Source: Pedobacter sp. UBA1654 (GTDB lineage: Bacteria > Bacteroidota > Bacteroidia > Sphingobacteriales > Sphingobacteriaceae). From it: a DNA stretch of 8,447 bases. The stretch is taken from NCBI GenBank assembly GCA_002320935.1, contig DCLG01000027.1, positions 35,534 to 43,980 on the forward strand. Direction: 5' to 3'. The translations under genes and the position numbers were made by a program. Numbering within the stretch: position 1 is the first letter of the stretch; the number at the start of each line of letters is the position of its first letter. Shown one piece after another: positions 1-7,762 of the stretch. The notes beneath the pieces were generated by a model. The model was given only the letters and a program-made list of their open reading frames with translations. It made no database searches and had not been told where the DNA came from.

Positions 1-76
1 AAAAGTTTTGAAACAGTCTATTGCTCCGGGATCAAAGATCAGTAAGGGCTTAGGCGTACAAATAGAATTGAAATAA
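1..76 (+). CDS. ftsI: FtsI (penicillin-binding protein 3), C-terminal end only
   Basis: This is the last 24 codons of a gene that begins before the window; the reading frame starts at base 2 and ends with TAA at 74-76. The peptide reads KVLKQSIAPGSKI, then a short Lys/Gly-rich link, then VQIELK. The pattern V..QS.APG..I..G..V.I.L is the second half of a PASTA domain, the penicillin-binding-protein and Ser/Thr-kinase associated fold. FtsI is the septal D,D-transpeptidase that cross-links new peptidoglycan, anchored in the inner membrane with its catalytic part in the periplasm. The catalytic domain lies outside the window, so the name rests on the PASTA-like tail plus its position directly before murE, where ftsI (also called pbpB or spoVD-like) normally sits. 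Only 1 base separates its stop from the murE start, which implies co-transcription. Another class B PBP with a PASTA tail is the only realistic alternative. Confidence 0.8.
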   Translation, partial: KVLKQSIAPGSKISKGLGVQIELK

Positions 77-77
77 C

Positions 78-1535
78 ATGCAGTTGCAGGAGATCTTATA
101 TGGCGTAACCATACTGAAGCTTGTTGGTATAACCAACAATGAAGTTGACGCGCTGGAATTTGATTCAAGAAAAGTAGGTCCAGGGACAGTATTTTTTGCT
201 ATCAAAGGGACCTTAACTGATGGACACAAATATATTGAAGAGACCATTGCAGCAGGTGCACACGTTGTGGTCTGTGAGGATATGCCTGAGCAACTATTAG
301 CTGATGTAACCTATATTCAAGTCGAAAATGCCAATGTTGCTTTAGGTATCATGGCAGCTAACTTTTATGGTAATCCTTCGTCAAAGCTAAAGCTTGTGGG
401 TATTACCGGGACGAATGGTAAAACAACAATTGCAACGCTGCTGTTCAAGCTGTTTACAGAACTGGGATATGCAGTGGGTTTAATTTCTACTGTAGAGAAC
501 CAGATCAGAGAGACAATCATACCATCTACCCACACTACGCCGAACCCTTTGGCGCTTAACCTTTTGTTGAAGCAGATGGTAGATGCGGGTTGCGTGTATT
601 GCTTTATGGAAGTAAGTTCGCATGCGGTGGTACAGCACAGAATTGAAGGTTTGAAGTTTGCGGGCGGTGTATTTTCAAACATCAGCCACGATCACCTTGA
701 TTTTCATAAAACATTCGATAATTATATTAAAGCTAAGAAGGCTTTTTTTGATGTTCTGCCAAAGAATGCTTTCGCATTAACCAATGCTGATGATAAGAAC
801 GGCATGGTCATGCTGCAGAATACTAAAGCGAATAAGAAAAGCTATGCGCTTAAGCAAATGGCTGACTTTAAAGCTAAAATTATCGAGAACAGCTTCAGCG
901 GTTTAAACCTTGAGATCGATCAATTGGAAGTGTTTTTCAAGCTTGTGGGTTCTTTCAACGCGTACAATCTACTTGCTGTTTATGGCACAGCGATTTTACT
1001 GGATGAGGACAAGATGAATGTCCTTATGGTGCTCAGCGAGCTAACTGGTGCTGAAGGTCGGTTCGACTATGTTAAGAACAATCAGAAAGTTATTGGCATT
1101 GTAGATTATGCACATACTCCGGACGCTGTACAGAACGTCTTGAGCACAATTGCGGATATTCGCAAGGGAACAGAACAGGTAATCACCGTCATTGGATGCG
1201 GGGGTGATCGTGACACCACAAAACGTCCGGTAATGGCACAAGTTGCCTGCGATTGGAGTGATAAAGTAATCCTGACATCAGACAACCCCAGAACAGAAGA
1301 TCCGAACGCTATCCTGAAGGACATGGAAGCAGGTGTGTCACCAACAAATAAGCGTAAAACATTAACCATAGCAGATCGAAAAGAAGCAATTAGAACGGCT
1401 TGTCACCTGGCACAGCCAGGCGATATTATTTTAGTTGCAGGAAAGGGACATGAAAAGTATCAGGAGATCAATGGCCTGAGATATCATTTTGACGATAAGG
1501 AAATTTTGACGGAACAATTAAACTTAATCAGCTAA
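78..1535 (+). CDS. murE: UDP-N-acetylmuramoyl-L-alanyl-D-glutamate--2,6-diaminopimelate ligase (MurE)
   Basis: This cytoplasmic ATP-dependent ligase adds the third residue of the peptidoglycan stem peptide to UDP-MurNAc-L-Ala-D-Glu. The 485-residue length is normal (about 495 in E. coli). The N-terminal UDP-binding domain (about 1-105) contains the DSRKVGPG segment typical of MurE. The central ATPase domain starts with the P-loop [10 protein letters not shown] at 108-117, followed by STHTTP at 150-155, which contacts the UDP-MurNAc substrate. The [10 protein letters not shown] segment leads to K220 in YIKAKKAFF, which aligns with the carbamylated lysine of the family. The C-terminal domain carries DNPRTED at 402-408, where DNPR is the signature for meso-diaminopimelate rather than lysine, and GKGHEKYQ from 455. 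The ATG at 78 is chosen because it lies 1 base after the ftsI stop and gives the standard N-terminus. No clear Shine-Dalgarno is visible. The stop overlaps the mraY start by one base. Confidence 0.97.
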   Translation: MQLQEILYGVTILKLVGITNNEVDALEFDSRKVGPGTVFFAIKGTLTDGHKYIEETIAAGAHVVVCEDMPEQLLADVTYIQVENANVALGIMAANFYGNPSSKLKLVGITGTNGKTTIATLLFKLFTELGYAVGLISTVENQIRETIIPSTHTTPNPLALNLLLKQMVDAGCVYCFMEVSSHAVVQHRIEGLKFAGGVFSNISHDHLDFHKTFDNYIKAKKAFFDVLPKNAFALTNADDKNGMVMLQNTKANKKSYALKQMADFKAKIIENSFSGLNLEIDQLEVFFKLVGSFNAYNLLAVYGTAILLDEDKMNVLMVLSELTGAEGRFDYVKNNQKVIGIVDYAHTPDAVQNVLSTIADIRKGTEQVITVIGCGGDRDTTKRPVMAQVACDWSDKVILTSDNPRTEDPNAILKDMEAGVSPTNKRKTLTIADRKEAIRTACHLAQPGDIILVAGKGHEKYQEINGLRYHFDDKEILTEQLNLIS

Positions 1536-1537
1536 TG
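1533..1537 (+). promoter_or_regulatory. TAATG stop/start overlap, murE to mraY
   Basis: The TAA stop of murE (1533-1535) and the ATG of mraY (1535-1537) share one base. No convincing Shine-Dalgarno lies at the right distance upstream (the nearest purine run is GGAAC around 1511-1515, too far away). Ribosomes finishing murE probably restart on mraY, so translation of the two is likely coupled. The overlap is read directly; the coupling is inferred. Confidence 0.6.
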
Positions 1538-2782
1538 CTATATTATTTATTCGACTATCTGCGCGAGCATTATGATTTCCCTGGATTAAGGTTGTTCCAG
1601 TACATCACCTTTCGTACGTCTCTGGCAATCATTATTTCTCTGATCATTACCACCGTATTTGGTCACAACATCATCAGCTATCTACGGAAGATGCAGGTGG
1701 GTGAAACCGTGCGTAACCTTGGACTGGAGGGACAAATGCAAAAGCAGGGCACACCTACTATGGGAGGTATTATGATTCTGTTAGGGATTTTGGTACCCAC
1801 ACTCTTGCTTGCGAATCTCTCCAATATCTATGTGATCCTGATGATTGTAACAACGGTTTGGATGGGTGCAGTTGGATTTCTTGACGACTATATCAAGGTA
1901 TTTAAAAAGAATAAAGAAGGCCTTGCAGGTCGGTTCAAAATTGTTGGTCAGGTTGGACTTGGATTAATCATCGGCTATACCATGTATTATCATCCGAATA
2001 TCGTAGCCCGCCAGAAGGTTGATGAAACCAATGTAACGAAATCGAGAGCACCAATGGTGCTCAGGCAGAAGGGCGAAACATTCTACTATACGCAGGATAT
2101 TAAGACCAGCATCACGAATGTGCCTTTCTATAAAAATAATGAGTTTGACTATGCGAAGGTCCTGAAATTTACCGGACCTGGTTATGAGAAATATGCCTTT
2201 CTGGTATTTATGGTATTTGTGGTGGTGATCATTACCGCAGTGTCTAATGGCGCCAATATAACCGATGGAATAGATGGGCTCGCGACGGGTACATCAGCCA
2301 TCATTGGAATAACGCTGGGCATACTGGCATATGTTTCCGGTAATACGGTTATTGCGGATTATCTGAACATCATGTACATTCCAAATTCCGGGGAGCTGAT
2401 GATTTTTGCAGGCGCTTTTGTCGGTGCATGCGTTGGTTTTCTGTGGTACAACTCGTATCCGGCTCAGGTTTTTATGGGCGATACAGGTAGTCTGGCTATT
2501 GGCGGTATAATAGCAGCTTTTGCGATCATGATCCGCAAGGAACTGCTGATTCCAATTCTTTGCGGCGTATTCCTTATAGAGATTGTATCGGTGATGTTGC
2601 AGGTTTCCTACTTCAAATACACCAAGAAACGATTTGGAGAAGGCAGAAGAATCTTGTTGATGTCGCCATTACACCATCATTATCAGAAAAAAGGCTACCA
2701 TGAAGCAAAGATTGTAGTACGTTTCTGGGTAATTGGTATTCTACTCGCAATTATAACAATCATCACCTTAAAGGTAAGATAA
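1535..2782 (+). CDS. mraY: Phospho-N-acetylmuramoyl-pentapeptide transferase (MraY)
   Basis: This polytopic inner-membrane enzyme transfers phospho-MurNAc-pentapeptide from UDP to undecaprenyl phosphate, making lipid I with Mg2+. Family motifs are all present: [10 protein letters not shown] near the start; the catalytic pair D117-D118 in [20 protein letters not shown] at 238-249, including D244 and D247; FMGDTGSLA with D316; and the triple histidine H380-H382 in [11 protein letters not shown]. Hydrophobic segments fit the usual ten transmembrane helices. At 415 residues it is about 55 longer than E. coli MraY. Most of the extra length lies in the loop at residues 154-220, between helices 4 and 5, which the standard topology places in the periplasm. 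The start ATG shares its A with the last base of the murE stop (TAATG), suggesting coupled translation. The N-terminus MLYYLFDYL matches the family, so no later start is needed. Confidence 0.97.
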   Translation: MLYYLFDYLREHYDFPGLRLFQYITFRTSLAIIISLIITTVFGHNIISYLRKMQVGETVRNLGLEGQMQKQGTPTMGGIMILLGILVPTLLLANLSNIYVILMIVTTVWMGAVGFLDDYIKVFKKNKEGLAGRFKIVGQVGLGLIIGYTMYYHPNIVARQKVDETNVTKSRAPMVLRQKGETFYYTQDIKTSITNVPFYKNNEFDYAKVLKFTGPGYEKYAFLVFMVFVVVIITAVSNGANITDGIDGLATGTSAIIGITLGILAYVSGNTVIADYLNIMYIPNSGELMIFAGAFVGACVGFLWYNSYPAQVFMGDTGSLAIGGIIAAFAIMIRKELLIPILCGVFLIEIVSVMLQVSYFKYTKKRFGEGRRILLMSPLHHHYQKKGYHEAKIVVRFWVIGILLAIITIITLKVR

Positions 2783-2784
2783 TG
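2780..2784 (+). promoter_or_regulatory. TAATG stop/start overlap, mraY to murD
   Basis: The mraY stop TAA (2780-2782) and the murD ATG (2782-2784) share one base, the same arrangement as at the previous junction. Here an AAGG at 2771-2774 offers a weak ribosome binding site 7 bases before the start. Translational coupling is an inference from the geometry. Confidence 0.6.
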
Positions 2785-4125
2785 GAAAAGGGCAGGATTG
2801 TAATATTAGGAGCCGGAGAGAGCGGTTATGGTGCAGCAATGCTGGCGCAGAAGCAGGGCTTTGATGTCTTTGTTTCCGATGCCGGGCGGATCGCACCGCT
2901 TTACAAGGAGAAGCTGAATACCCTCGGTGTGCCTTTTGAGGAAGGTCAGCATACCGCTGAACTGATCACCAACGCAACAGAGGTGATAAAGAGTCCTGGT
3001 ATTCCAGAATCTGCAGCAATTGTGAAAGCACTGCAAGCTGTAAACGTGCCAGTAATTTCTGAGATAGAATTTGCAAAACGATATACAAAAGCTAAAACCA
3101 TTTGTATCACGGGCTCGAATGGTAAGACAACCACCTCTACTTTAATTTATCATTTGCTAAAAAAAGCAGGTATTAATGCTTCGCTCGCGGGTAATATCGG
3201 GAAAAGCTTTGCTGCGCAAGTTGCAGAGGATAAGTACGACTGGTACGTGCTGGAGATATCAAGCTTTATGCTTGATAATATGTACGAATTCAAGGCAGAT
3301 ATCGCCGTGCTGTTAAACATTACCCCGGATCATTTAGACCGGTACGACTATAAAATGGCGAATTATGCGGCATCAAAGATGCGCATTACGCAGAACCAGA
3401 CCGACGCAGATTACTTTGTATACTGTGCTGATGATGCTGAAACCATGAAGATTTTGCAGACCATGAAGCTGCAGGCCAGACAATTTCCTTTTTCAATCCT
3501 CCATCATGTTGAAGAGGGTGCATGGGTAGAAGACGACCTAATCCACATTAATATAAACTCAAAAGATCAATTCAGTATGTCTATAGCAGAGTTAGCCTTA
3601 CAAGGCAAGCACAATATCTATAATTCGATGGCTTCAGGTATTGTTGCCAAAGTGCTGGATATCCGCAATGCGGCTATCCGTGAGGGTATGGGTGATATAA
3701 AAAATATTGAACACCGGATGGAGTTCGTTGCCAAGATATCAGGTGTAACGTACATCAATGATTCAAAAGCGACAAATGTAAATTCCACCTGGTATGCACT
3801 TGAAAGTGTTGGTACTGACGTAGTACTGATTATGGGTGGAGTAGATAAAGGCAACGACTATGAAATGCTTAAAGATCTTGTAAAAGGCAAGGTGAAAGCA
3901 ATTGTTTGCCTGGGCAAAAATAACAAGCGTATCCATGAAGCATTTGAAGATGATGTGGATATCATTGTTAATACTTTTTCCGCTGAGGAAGCTGTTCAGG
4001 TGGCTTACCACCTGGCTAAGAAGGGTGATACAGTATTACTTTCACCGGCATGTGCAAGTTTTGACCTTTTTACCAGCTATGAGGACCGTGGTCTTCAGTT
4101 TAAAAAAGCCGTAAAAGAATTATAG
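2782..4125 (+). CDS. murD: UDP-N-acetylmuramoyl-L-alanine--D-glutamate ligase (MurD)
   Basis: This cytoplasmic ligase adds D-glutamate to UDP-MurNAc-L-Ala using ATP. Its 447 residues match the family (438 in E. coli). The N-terminal UDP-binding Rossmann-like domain opens with IVILGAGESGYGAA. The ATPase domain has the P-loop ITGSNGKTTTST (G111 to T117 at its core), NITPDHLDRYD, and K199 in AASKMRIT, which aligns with the carbamylated lysine (K198 in E. coli). The LQGKHNIYNSMAS segment follows. The C-terminal domain has IEHRMEF, then NDSKATNVNST with K329, and MGGVDKG. It ends with LLSPACASFDLF...YEDRG, the classic MurD C-terminal signature that separates it from MurC, MurE and MurF. The start ATG overlaps the mraY stop by one base and has an AAGG at 2771-2774, 7 bases upstream, which may act as a weak Shine-Dalgarno. 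ftsW follows after 2 bases. Confidence 0.97.
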   Translation: MEKGRIVILGAGESGYGAAMLAQKQGFDVFVSDAGRIAPLYKEKLNTLGVPFEEGQHTAELITNATEVIKSPGIPESAAIVKALQAVNVPVISEIEFAKRYTKAKTICITGSNGKTTTSTLIYHLLKKAGINASLAGNIGKSFAAQVAEDKYDWYVLEISSFMLDNMYEFKADIAVLLNITPDHLDRYDYKMANYAASKMRITQNQTDADYFVYCADDAETMKILQTMKLQARQFPFSILHHVEEGAWVEDDLIHININSKDQFSMSIAELALQGKHNIYNSMASGIVAKVLDIRNAAIREGMGDIKNIEHRMEFVAKISGVTYINDSKATNVNSTWYALESVGTDVVLIMGGVDKGNDYEMLKDLVKGKVKAIVCLGKNNKRIHEAFEDDVDIIVNTFSAEEAVQVAYHLAKKGDTVLLSPACASFDLFTSYEDRGLQFKKAVKEL

Positions 4126-4127
4126 TT

Positions 4128-5288
4128 ATGTCGGTAAGTGCGCTATTGGAAAAAACGAAGGGAGATCGCTGGATATGGCTGATCATAATCCTGCTGTCGA
4201 TGATTTCTATCCTTGCAGTATACAGTGCAACGGGCACACTTGCCTATAAACAAGGTAAAGCTGTGGAGAAGATTTTGTTGACAAAACACATCATTTTTGT
4301 GGTGATGGGTATTGCAATGATCTATATTTCGCATTTGCTCGACTATAAATATTACGCTGGAATTTCAAAGGTTCTGATGATCATTACTTTGCCCTTGTTG
4401 GTATATACGCTTGTGTTCGGTACAAGTCTGAACGATGCATCCAGATGGGTAAAGATTCCCTTTATTGGACTAACCTTTCAAACATCCGATTTGGCCAAGC
4501 TTGCGCTGATCACCTTTTTAGCGCGGATGCTGACCAAGAAACAGGAGAACATTAAGGATGTTAAAAAGGCATTTCTGCCGATCATGGGATCCGTATGTGT
4601 GGTGTTTATCCTTATTGCACTGGCGAACTTATCCACAGCTTTGATGCTGTTTGGTGTAAGCATTCTGCTATTGATCATCGGGAGGATCAGCATTAAGCAG
4701 ATTGGAATGGTTTGTGCCGGAGGGCTGGTTTTATTGATGTTTGTGATTTTTCTGGGCCCGAGGCGTGAGACTTATAAGTCGAGGATACAGTCTTTCCTGC
4801 ATCCGGAACTTCAGCACTCAGATAAAACTTACCAGGCCGACCATGCGAAGATGGCGCTTGCAAAGGGCGGCGTATTCGGTACAGGACCAGGAAACAGCAT
4901 TGAACGGAACTTTTTGCCGCATCCGTATTCCGACTTCATTTTTGCAATTATTGTAGAGGAGTATGGTTTTATAGGTGGTCTGACCATCATTATACTCTAT
5001 CTTGTGTTGCTCTACCGATGCGTCAGGATCGTAACGCAGAGTCCAAAGGCTTTTGGTGCTTTGCTCGCGGCAGGATTGAGTTTTAGTTTAACGATCCAGG
5101 CTTTCGCAAATATGGCTGTCGCTGTTGGATTAGGCCCGGTTACTGGTGTACCACTGCCATTGGTAAGTATGGGGGGAACCTCTATGATCTTTACCAGTAT
5201 TGCCTTTGGTATCATTCTTAGCGTGAGCCGGGATGTAGAAGAAAATAATAAAAAAGTTGTAGTTGGAGAAATCCCAGCTATGGCATAA
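4128..5288 (+). CDS. ftsW: Septal peptidoglycan glycosyltransferase FtsW (SEDS family)
   Basis: FtsW polymerises lipid II into glycan strands at the division site together with FtsI. The 386-residue protein is almost entirely hydrophobic helices, consistent with about ten transmembrane segments, the first near residues 16-34 and the second near 54-71. SEDS features include SRWVKIPFIGLTFQTSDLAKLALI before helix 4 (a variant of the usual FQPSELAK), GGVFGTGPGNS, and LPHPYSDFIFAIIVEEYGFIGG. In the last of these, D269 corresponds to the essential aspartate of SEDS enzymes. GPVTGVPLPLVSMGGTSM near the C-terminus is the conserved end of the family. It could in principle be RodA or SpoVE, but its place between murD and murG in a dcw cluster points to FtsW. 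The ATG at 4128 lies 2 bases after the murD stop; I see no good Shine-Dalgarno. The hydrophilic C-terminal tail is short. Confidence 0.95.
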   Translation: MSVSALLEKTKGDRWIWLIIILLSMISILAVYSATGTLAYKQGKAVEKILLTKHIIFVVMGIAMIYISHLLDYKYYAGISKVLMIITLPLLVYTLVFGTSLNDASRWVKIPFIGLTFQTSDLAKLALITFLARMLTKKQENIKDVKKAFLPIMGSVCVVFILIALANLSTALMLFGVSILLLIIGRISIKQIGMVCAGGLVLLMFVIFLGPRRETYKSRIQSFLHPELQHSDKTYQADHAKMALAKGGVFGTGPGNSIERNFLPHPYSDFIFAIIVEEYGFIGGLTIIILYLVLLYRCVRIVTQSPKAFGALLAAGLSFSLTIQAFANMAVAVGLGPVTGVPLPLVSMGGTSMIFTSIAFGIILSVSRDVEENNKKVVVGEIPAMA

Positions 5289-5298
5289 AAAGTAAAAG

Positions 5299-6408
5299 AT
5301 GAGACCAACAAGAATTATCATATCAGGCGGAGGTACCGGGGGACATATATTTCCGGCCATCTCCATTGCCAATGCTTTGAAGCGCATGGAACCGGGTTGT
5401 GAGATCTTGTTTGTTGGTGCGTTAGGGAGAATGGAAATGGACATGATCCCTGCTGCGGGATATAAAATAGTTGGTTTAAATATCGCGGGCATTCAGCGCG
5501 GCTCCATTGTCAAAAATCTGACTTTGCCATACAAAATGTTCGATAGCATGCGCAAGGCATTGAAGCTGATTACTGAATTCAAGCCAGATGCTGCAGTAGG
5601 CGTTGGTGGTTATGCATCCGGCCCGCTTTTACTTGCTGCATCCTGGAAGAATGTGCCCTATCTGATTCAGGAGCAGAATTCTTATGCAGGTGTGACCAAT
5701 AAGAAGCTTGGTAAGAACGCTGCGAAGATCTGTGTGGCTTTCGACGGCATGGAACAATTCTTTCCGGCAGATCGAATTTTAAAAACTGGCAATCCGGTAC
5801 GGAAAGATGTCGTACAGATAGAGCAAAAACATTTTGCCGGTGCGGAATTGCTAAAGCTTGATCCATTGAAGAAAACCATTCTGGTAACAGGAGGTAGTCT
5901 CGGCGCTGGTACATTAAACAAGAGCCTGGAAAAGCACCTGAAGGAAATTACGGATCAGGATGTCCAGTTGATCTGGCAAACCGGAAAATATTACTATAAA
6001 GGTATCATCGAACGATTAGGAGCGGAACCGCATCCAAACGTCCGTATTCTGGAATTTTTAAATCGCATGGATCTGGCTTATGCTGCAGCAGATGTTATCA
6101 TCTCCAGGGCAGGAGCCGGCACCATAGCTGAGCTGTGCCTGATCAAAAAGCCAGTGATTCTGGTGCCTTCACCGAATGTGGCGGAAGATCATCAGACAAA
6201 AAATGCACTGGCTCTGGTTAAGAACCAGGCTGCTTTAATGATCGCAGACCGCTCTGCAGAAGACACGCTGGTGAAAGCTGCTCTGGAGTTGTTGAACAAT
6301 AAAGACCGGTGTGAGACTTTCTCGGAAAACATTGGCAAAATGGCATTGGCAGATGCCGATGAGATTATTGCGAATGAAGTTTTAAAATTAACAAAAAGGG
6401 GATTTTAA
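5299..6408 (+). CDS. murG: UDP-GlcNAc--lipid I N-acetylglucosaminyltransferase (MurG)
   Basis: MurG transfers GlcNAc from UDP-GlcNAc to lipid I to form lipid II, acting as a peripheral protein on the cytoplasmic face of the membrane. The 369 residues fold as a two-domain GT-B enzyme of family GT28. The N-terminal acceptor domain carries the glycine-rich loop SGGGTGGHIFPA, with H16 at its end, and GALGRMEMDMIP, the second conserved loop that in E. coli reads G..DRMEADLVP. VGGYASGP and LIQEQNSYAG follow. The C-terminal donor domain starts at VTGGSLGAGTLN and includes SRAGAGTIAELCL, with E278 matching the residue that binds the GlcNAc/ribose part, and EDHQTKNA with Q299. The start ATG is 10 bases past ftsW, the widest gap in the window, preceded by an A-rich stretch with a weak AAAAG. 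murC starts 1 base after the stop. Confidence 0.97.
   Translation: MRPTRIIISGGGTGGHIFPAISIANALKRMEPGCEILFVGALGRMEMDMIPAAGYKIVGLNIAGIQRGSIVKNLTLPYKMFDSMRKALKLITEFKPDAAVGVGGYASGPLLLAASWKNVPYLIQEQNSYAGVTNKKLGKNAAKICVAFDGMEQFFPADRILKTGNPVRKDVVQIEQKHFAGAELLKLDPLKKTILVTGGSLGAGTLNKSLEKHLKEITDQDVQLIWQTGKYYYKGIIERLGAEPHPNVRILEFLNRMDLAYAAADVIISRAGAGTIAELCLIKKPVILVPSPNVAEDHQTKNALALVKNQAALMIADRSAEDTLVKAALELLNNKDRCETFSENIGKMALADADEIIANEVLKLTKRGF
6396..6401 (+). promoter_or_regulatory. Shine-Dalgarno sequence for murC
   Basis: AAGGGG lies 8 bases before the murC ATG at 6410, inside the last codons of murG. It is the best-matched ribosome binding site in the window; the other internal genes have weak or no such sequence. 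It supports the chosen murC start. Confidence 0.6.
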
Positions 6409-6409
6409 G

Positions 6410-7762
6410 ATGCAGTTACAAGCAATCAAGCATGTTTATTTTGTAGGTGTTGGTGGCATCGGAATGAGTGCCCTGGCGCGCTACTTTGTGATGCGTGGTT
6501 GTTTAGTAAAAGGTTATGATAAAACCCGGACTGCACTCTGCGCTGCACTTGAAGCGGAAGGCATTGCAATCAGTTACCAGGATACTGTAGAAAGTATCCC
6601 CGCAGCTTTTTTAAAGCCGGATGACAATACCTTAATTGTTTATACGCCCGCTATTCCAAAAAACTCGGGAATTCTAAATCATTTCAGCAATGCCGGTTTT
6701 AAGATGTACAAGCGTTCTGAAGTACTGGGCATTATTAGTGAAGGGCAATTCTGTATCGCTGTTGCGGGTACCCATGGTAAGACAACAACCTCTGCCATGA
6801 TTGCTCATATCCTAAAAGAAACAGGGCACGATTGCACGGCGTTCTTAGGCGGGATTGCAAGTAATTACAACAGCAACTTTATAAGCGGCAGAAACAATGT
6901 TGTGGTTGTAGAGGCAGATGAATATGACCGTTCTTTCTTAACGCTCCATCCGGATATCGCTGTGATTACCTCTATGGATGCAGATCACCTGGATATCTAT
7001 GGTGATGCAGATCAGTTAACAGAATCTTTCCGCTTATTTGCGGGGCAAGTAAAACCAGGAGGTGAGTTATATGTTAAGTCAGGGCTATCATTAGCATCTG
7101 AAAACGCTTATGGCATCGATAATGCAGGCGGAATCTCTGCTATTAAGGTGGGGGTTGAAGCCGGACATTTCATGTTTGATTACCAGAGTAAAGCAAATTA
7201 TATAGCTGGCATCAGCATGTTGCTACCGGGACGTCATAATATTGAGAATGCACTGGCAGCGATCAGTGTAGCTTTGCAACTCGGTATAGAGCCTCTAGCA
7301 ATTAAAAAGGCACTGGAAAATTTCAAAGGGGTGAAACGTAGGTTTGAGTATGTAGTGCGTAAGCCGGAGGTGGTTTATATTGACGACTATGCACATCATC
7401 CTGAAGAGTTGAAAGCATGTTTCGCTGCTGTTCGGGAGTTATATCCCGGAAGGAAGCTGACTGTAATTTTTCAACCGCACCTGTTTACTCGTACCAGGGA
7501 CTTTGCAGATGGCTTTGCAGCGGTCTTGAGTACGGTAGATGACCTTGTATTGTTGGATATTTATCCTGCCCGTGAGTTGCCAATTGCTGGGGTTACTGCT
7601 GAATTCTTATTGGACAAGATTACGCTTCAGGATAAGAAGATCCTGAACAAAAGCCAGGTGACGGGTTATATAGAGGCTAAGTATCCTTCGCTCTTGCTTA
7701 CAGTTGGTGCAGGCGACATAGACACATTGGTAGGACCTCTAAAAGCCATTTATCATGCTTAA
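6410..7762 (+). CDS. murC: UDP-N-acetylmuramate--L-alanine ligase (MurC)
   Basis: MurC is the first of the Mur ligases, joining L-alanine to UDP-MurNAc with ATP in the cytoplasm. The 450-residue length is shorter than E. coli MurC (491). The N-terminal domain has the diagnostic FVGVGGIGMSALA loop that binds UDP-MurNAc. The P-loop is GTHGKTTTSA, with G120, H122 and K124; the GTHGKTT form distinguishes MurC from the GTNGKTT and GSNGKTT of MurE and MurD in this window. VEADEYDRSFL and DADHLDIYGD follow, then LPGRHNIENALAA. The C-terminal ligand domain contains FKGVKRRFEYV and IDDYAHHPEEL (D325, D326, H329, H330), then FQPHLFTRTRDF and DIYPARE, all typical of MurC. Mpl is unlikely because it is usually not in this position and differs in its C-terminal motifs. 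The start is supported by AAGGGG upstream and lies 1 base after the murG stop. The 3' end overlaps ftsQ by 8 bases. Confidence 0.97.
   Translation: MQLQAIKHVYFVGVGGIGMSALARYFVMRGCLVKGYDKTRTALCAALEAEGIAISYQDTVESIPAAFLKPDDNTLIVYTPAIPKNSGILNHFSNAGFKMYKRSEVLGIISEGQFCIAVAGTHGKTTTSAMIAHILKETGHDCTAFLGGIASNYNSNFISGRNNVVVVEADEYDRSFLTLHPDIAVITSMDADHLDIYGDADQLTESFRLFAGQVKPGGELYVKSGLSLASENAYGIDNAGGISAIKVGVEAGHFMFDYQSKANYIAGISMLLPGRHNIENALAAISVALQLGIEPLAIKKALENFKGVKRRFEYVVRKPEVVYIDDYAHHPEELKACFAAVRELYPGRKLTVIFQPHLFTRTRDFADGFAAVLSTVDDLVLLDIYPARELPIAGVTAEFLLDKITLQDKKILNKSQVTGYIEAKYPSLLLTVGAGDIDTLVGPLKAIYHA

Noticed and set aside
5289..5298. The ftsW-murG gap as a possible site for a promoter or terminator
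   Set aside because: Ten A-rich bases are too few for either element, and no inverted repeat followed by a T-run is present around it.
5130..5492. 120-codon open frame on the - strand across the ftsW/murG junction
   Set aside because: It lies antisense to two well-supported genes, shows no recognisable domain and has no separate promoter-like region. It is best explained as a by-product of codon use on the + strand. The same holds for the other antisense frames in the window.
78..6430. murE and murC begin with near-identical codons (both proteins start MQLQ, followed by an acidic or small residue and Ile)
   Set aside because: The similarity covers only a handful of codons, and the two proteins then diverge into their own family-specific N-termini. 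It is too short to suggest duplication beyond the shared Mur ligase ancestry.
7339..7346. TAGGTTTG, a match to the Bacteroidota -7 promoter element TAnnTTTG, inside murC
   Set aside because: No TTTG element is found at the expected spacing upstream, and the next gene start (ftsQ) is about 400 bases downstream. A chance match in coding sequence is more likely.
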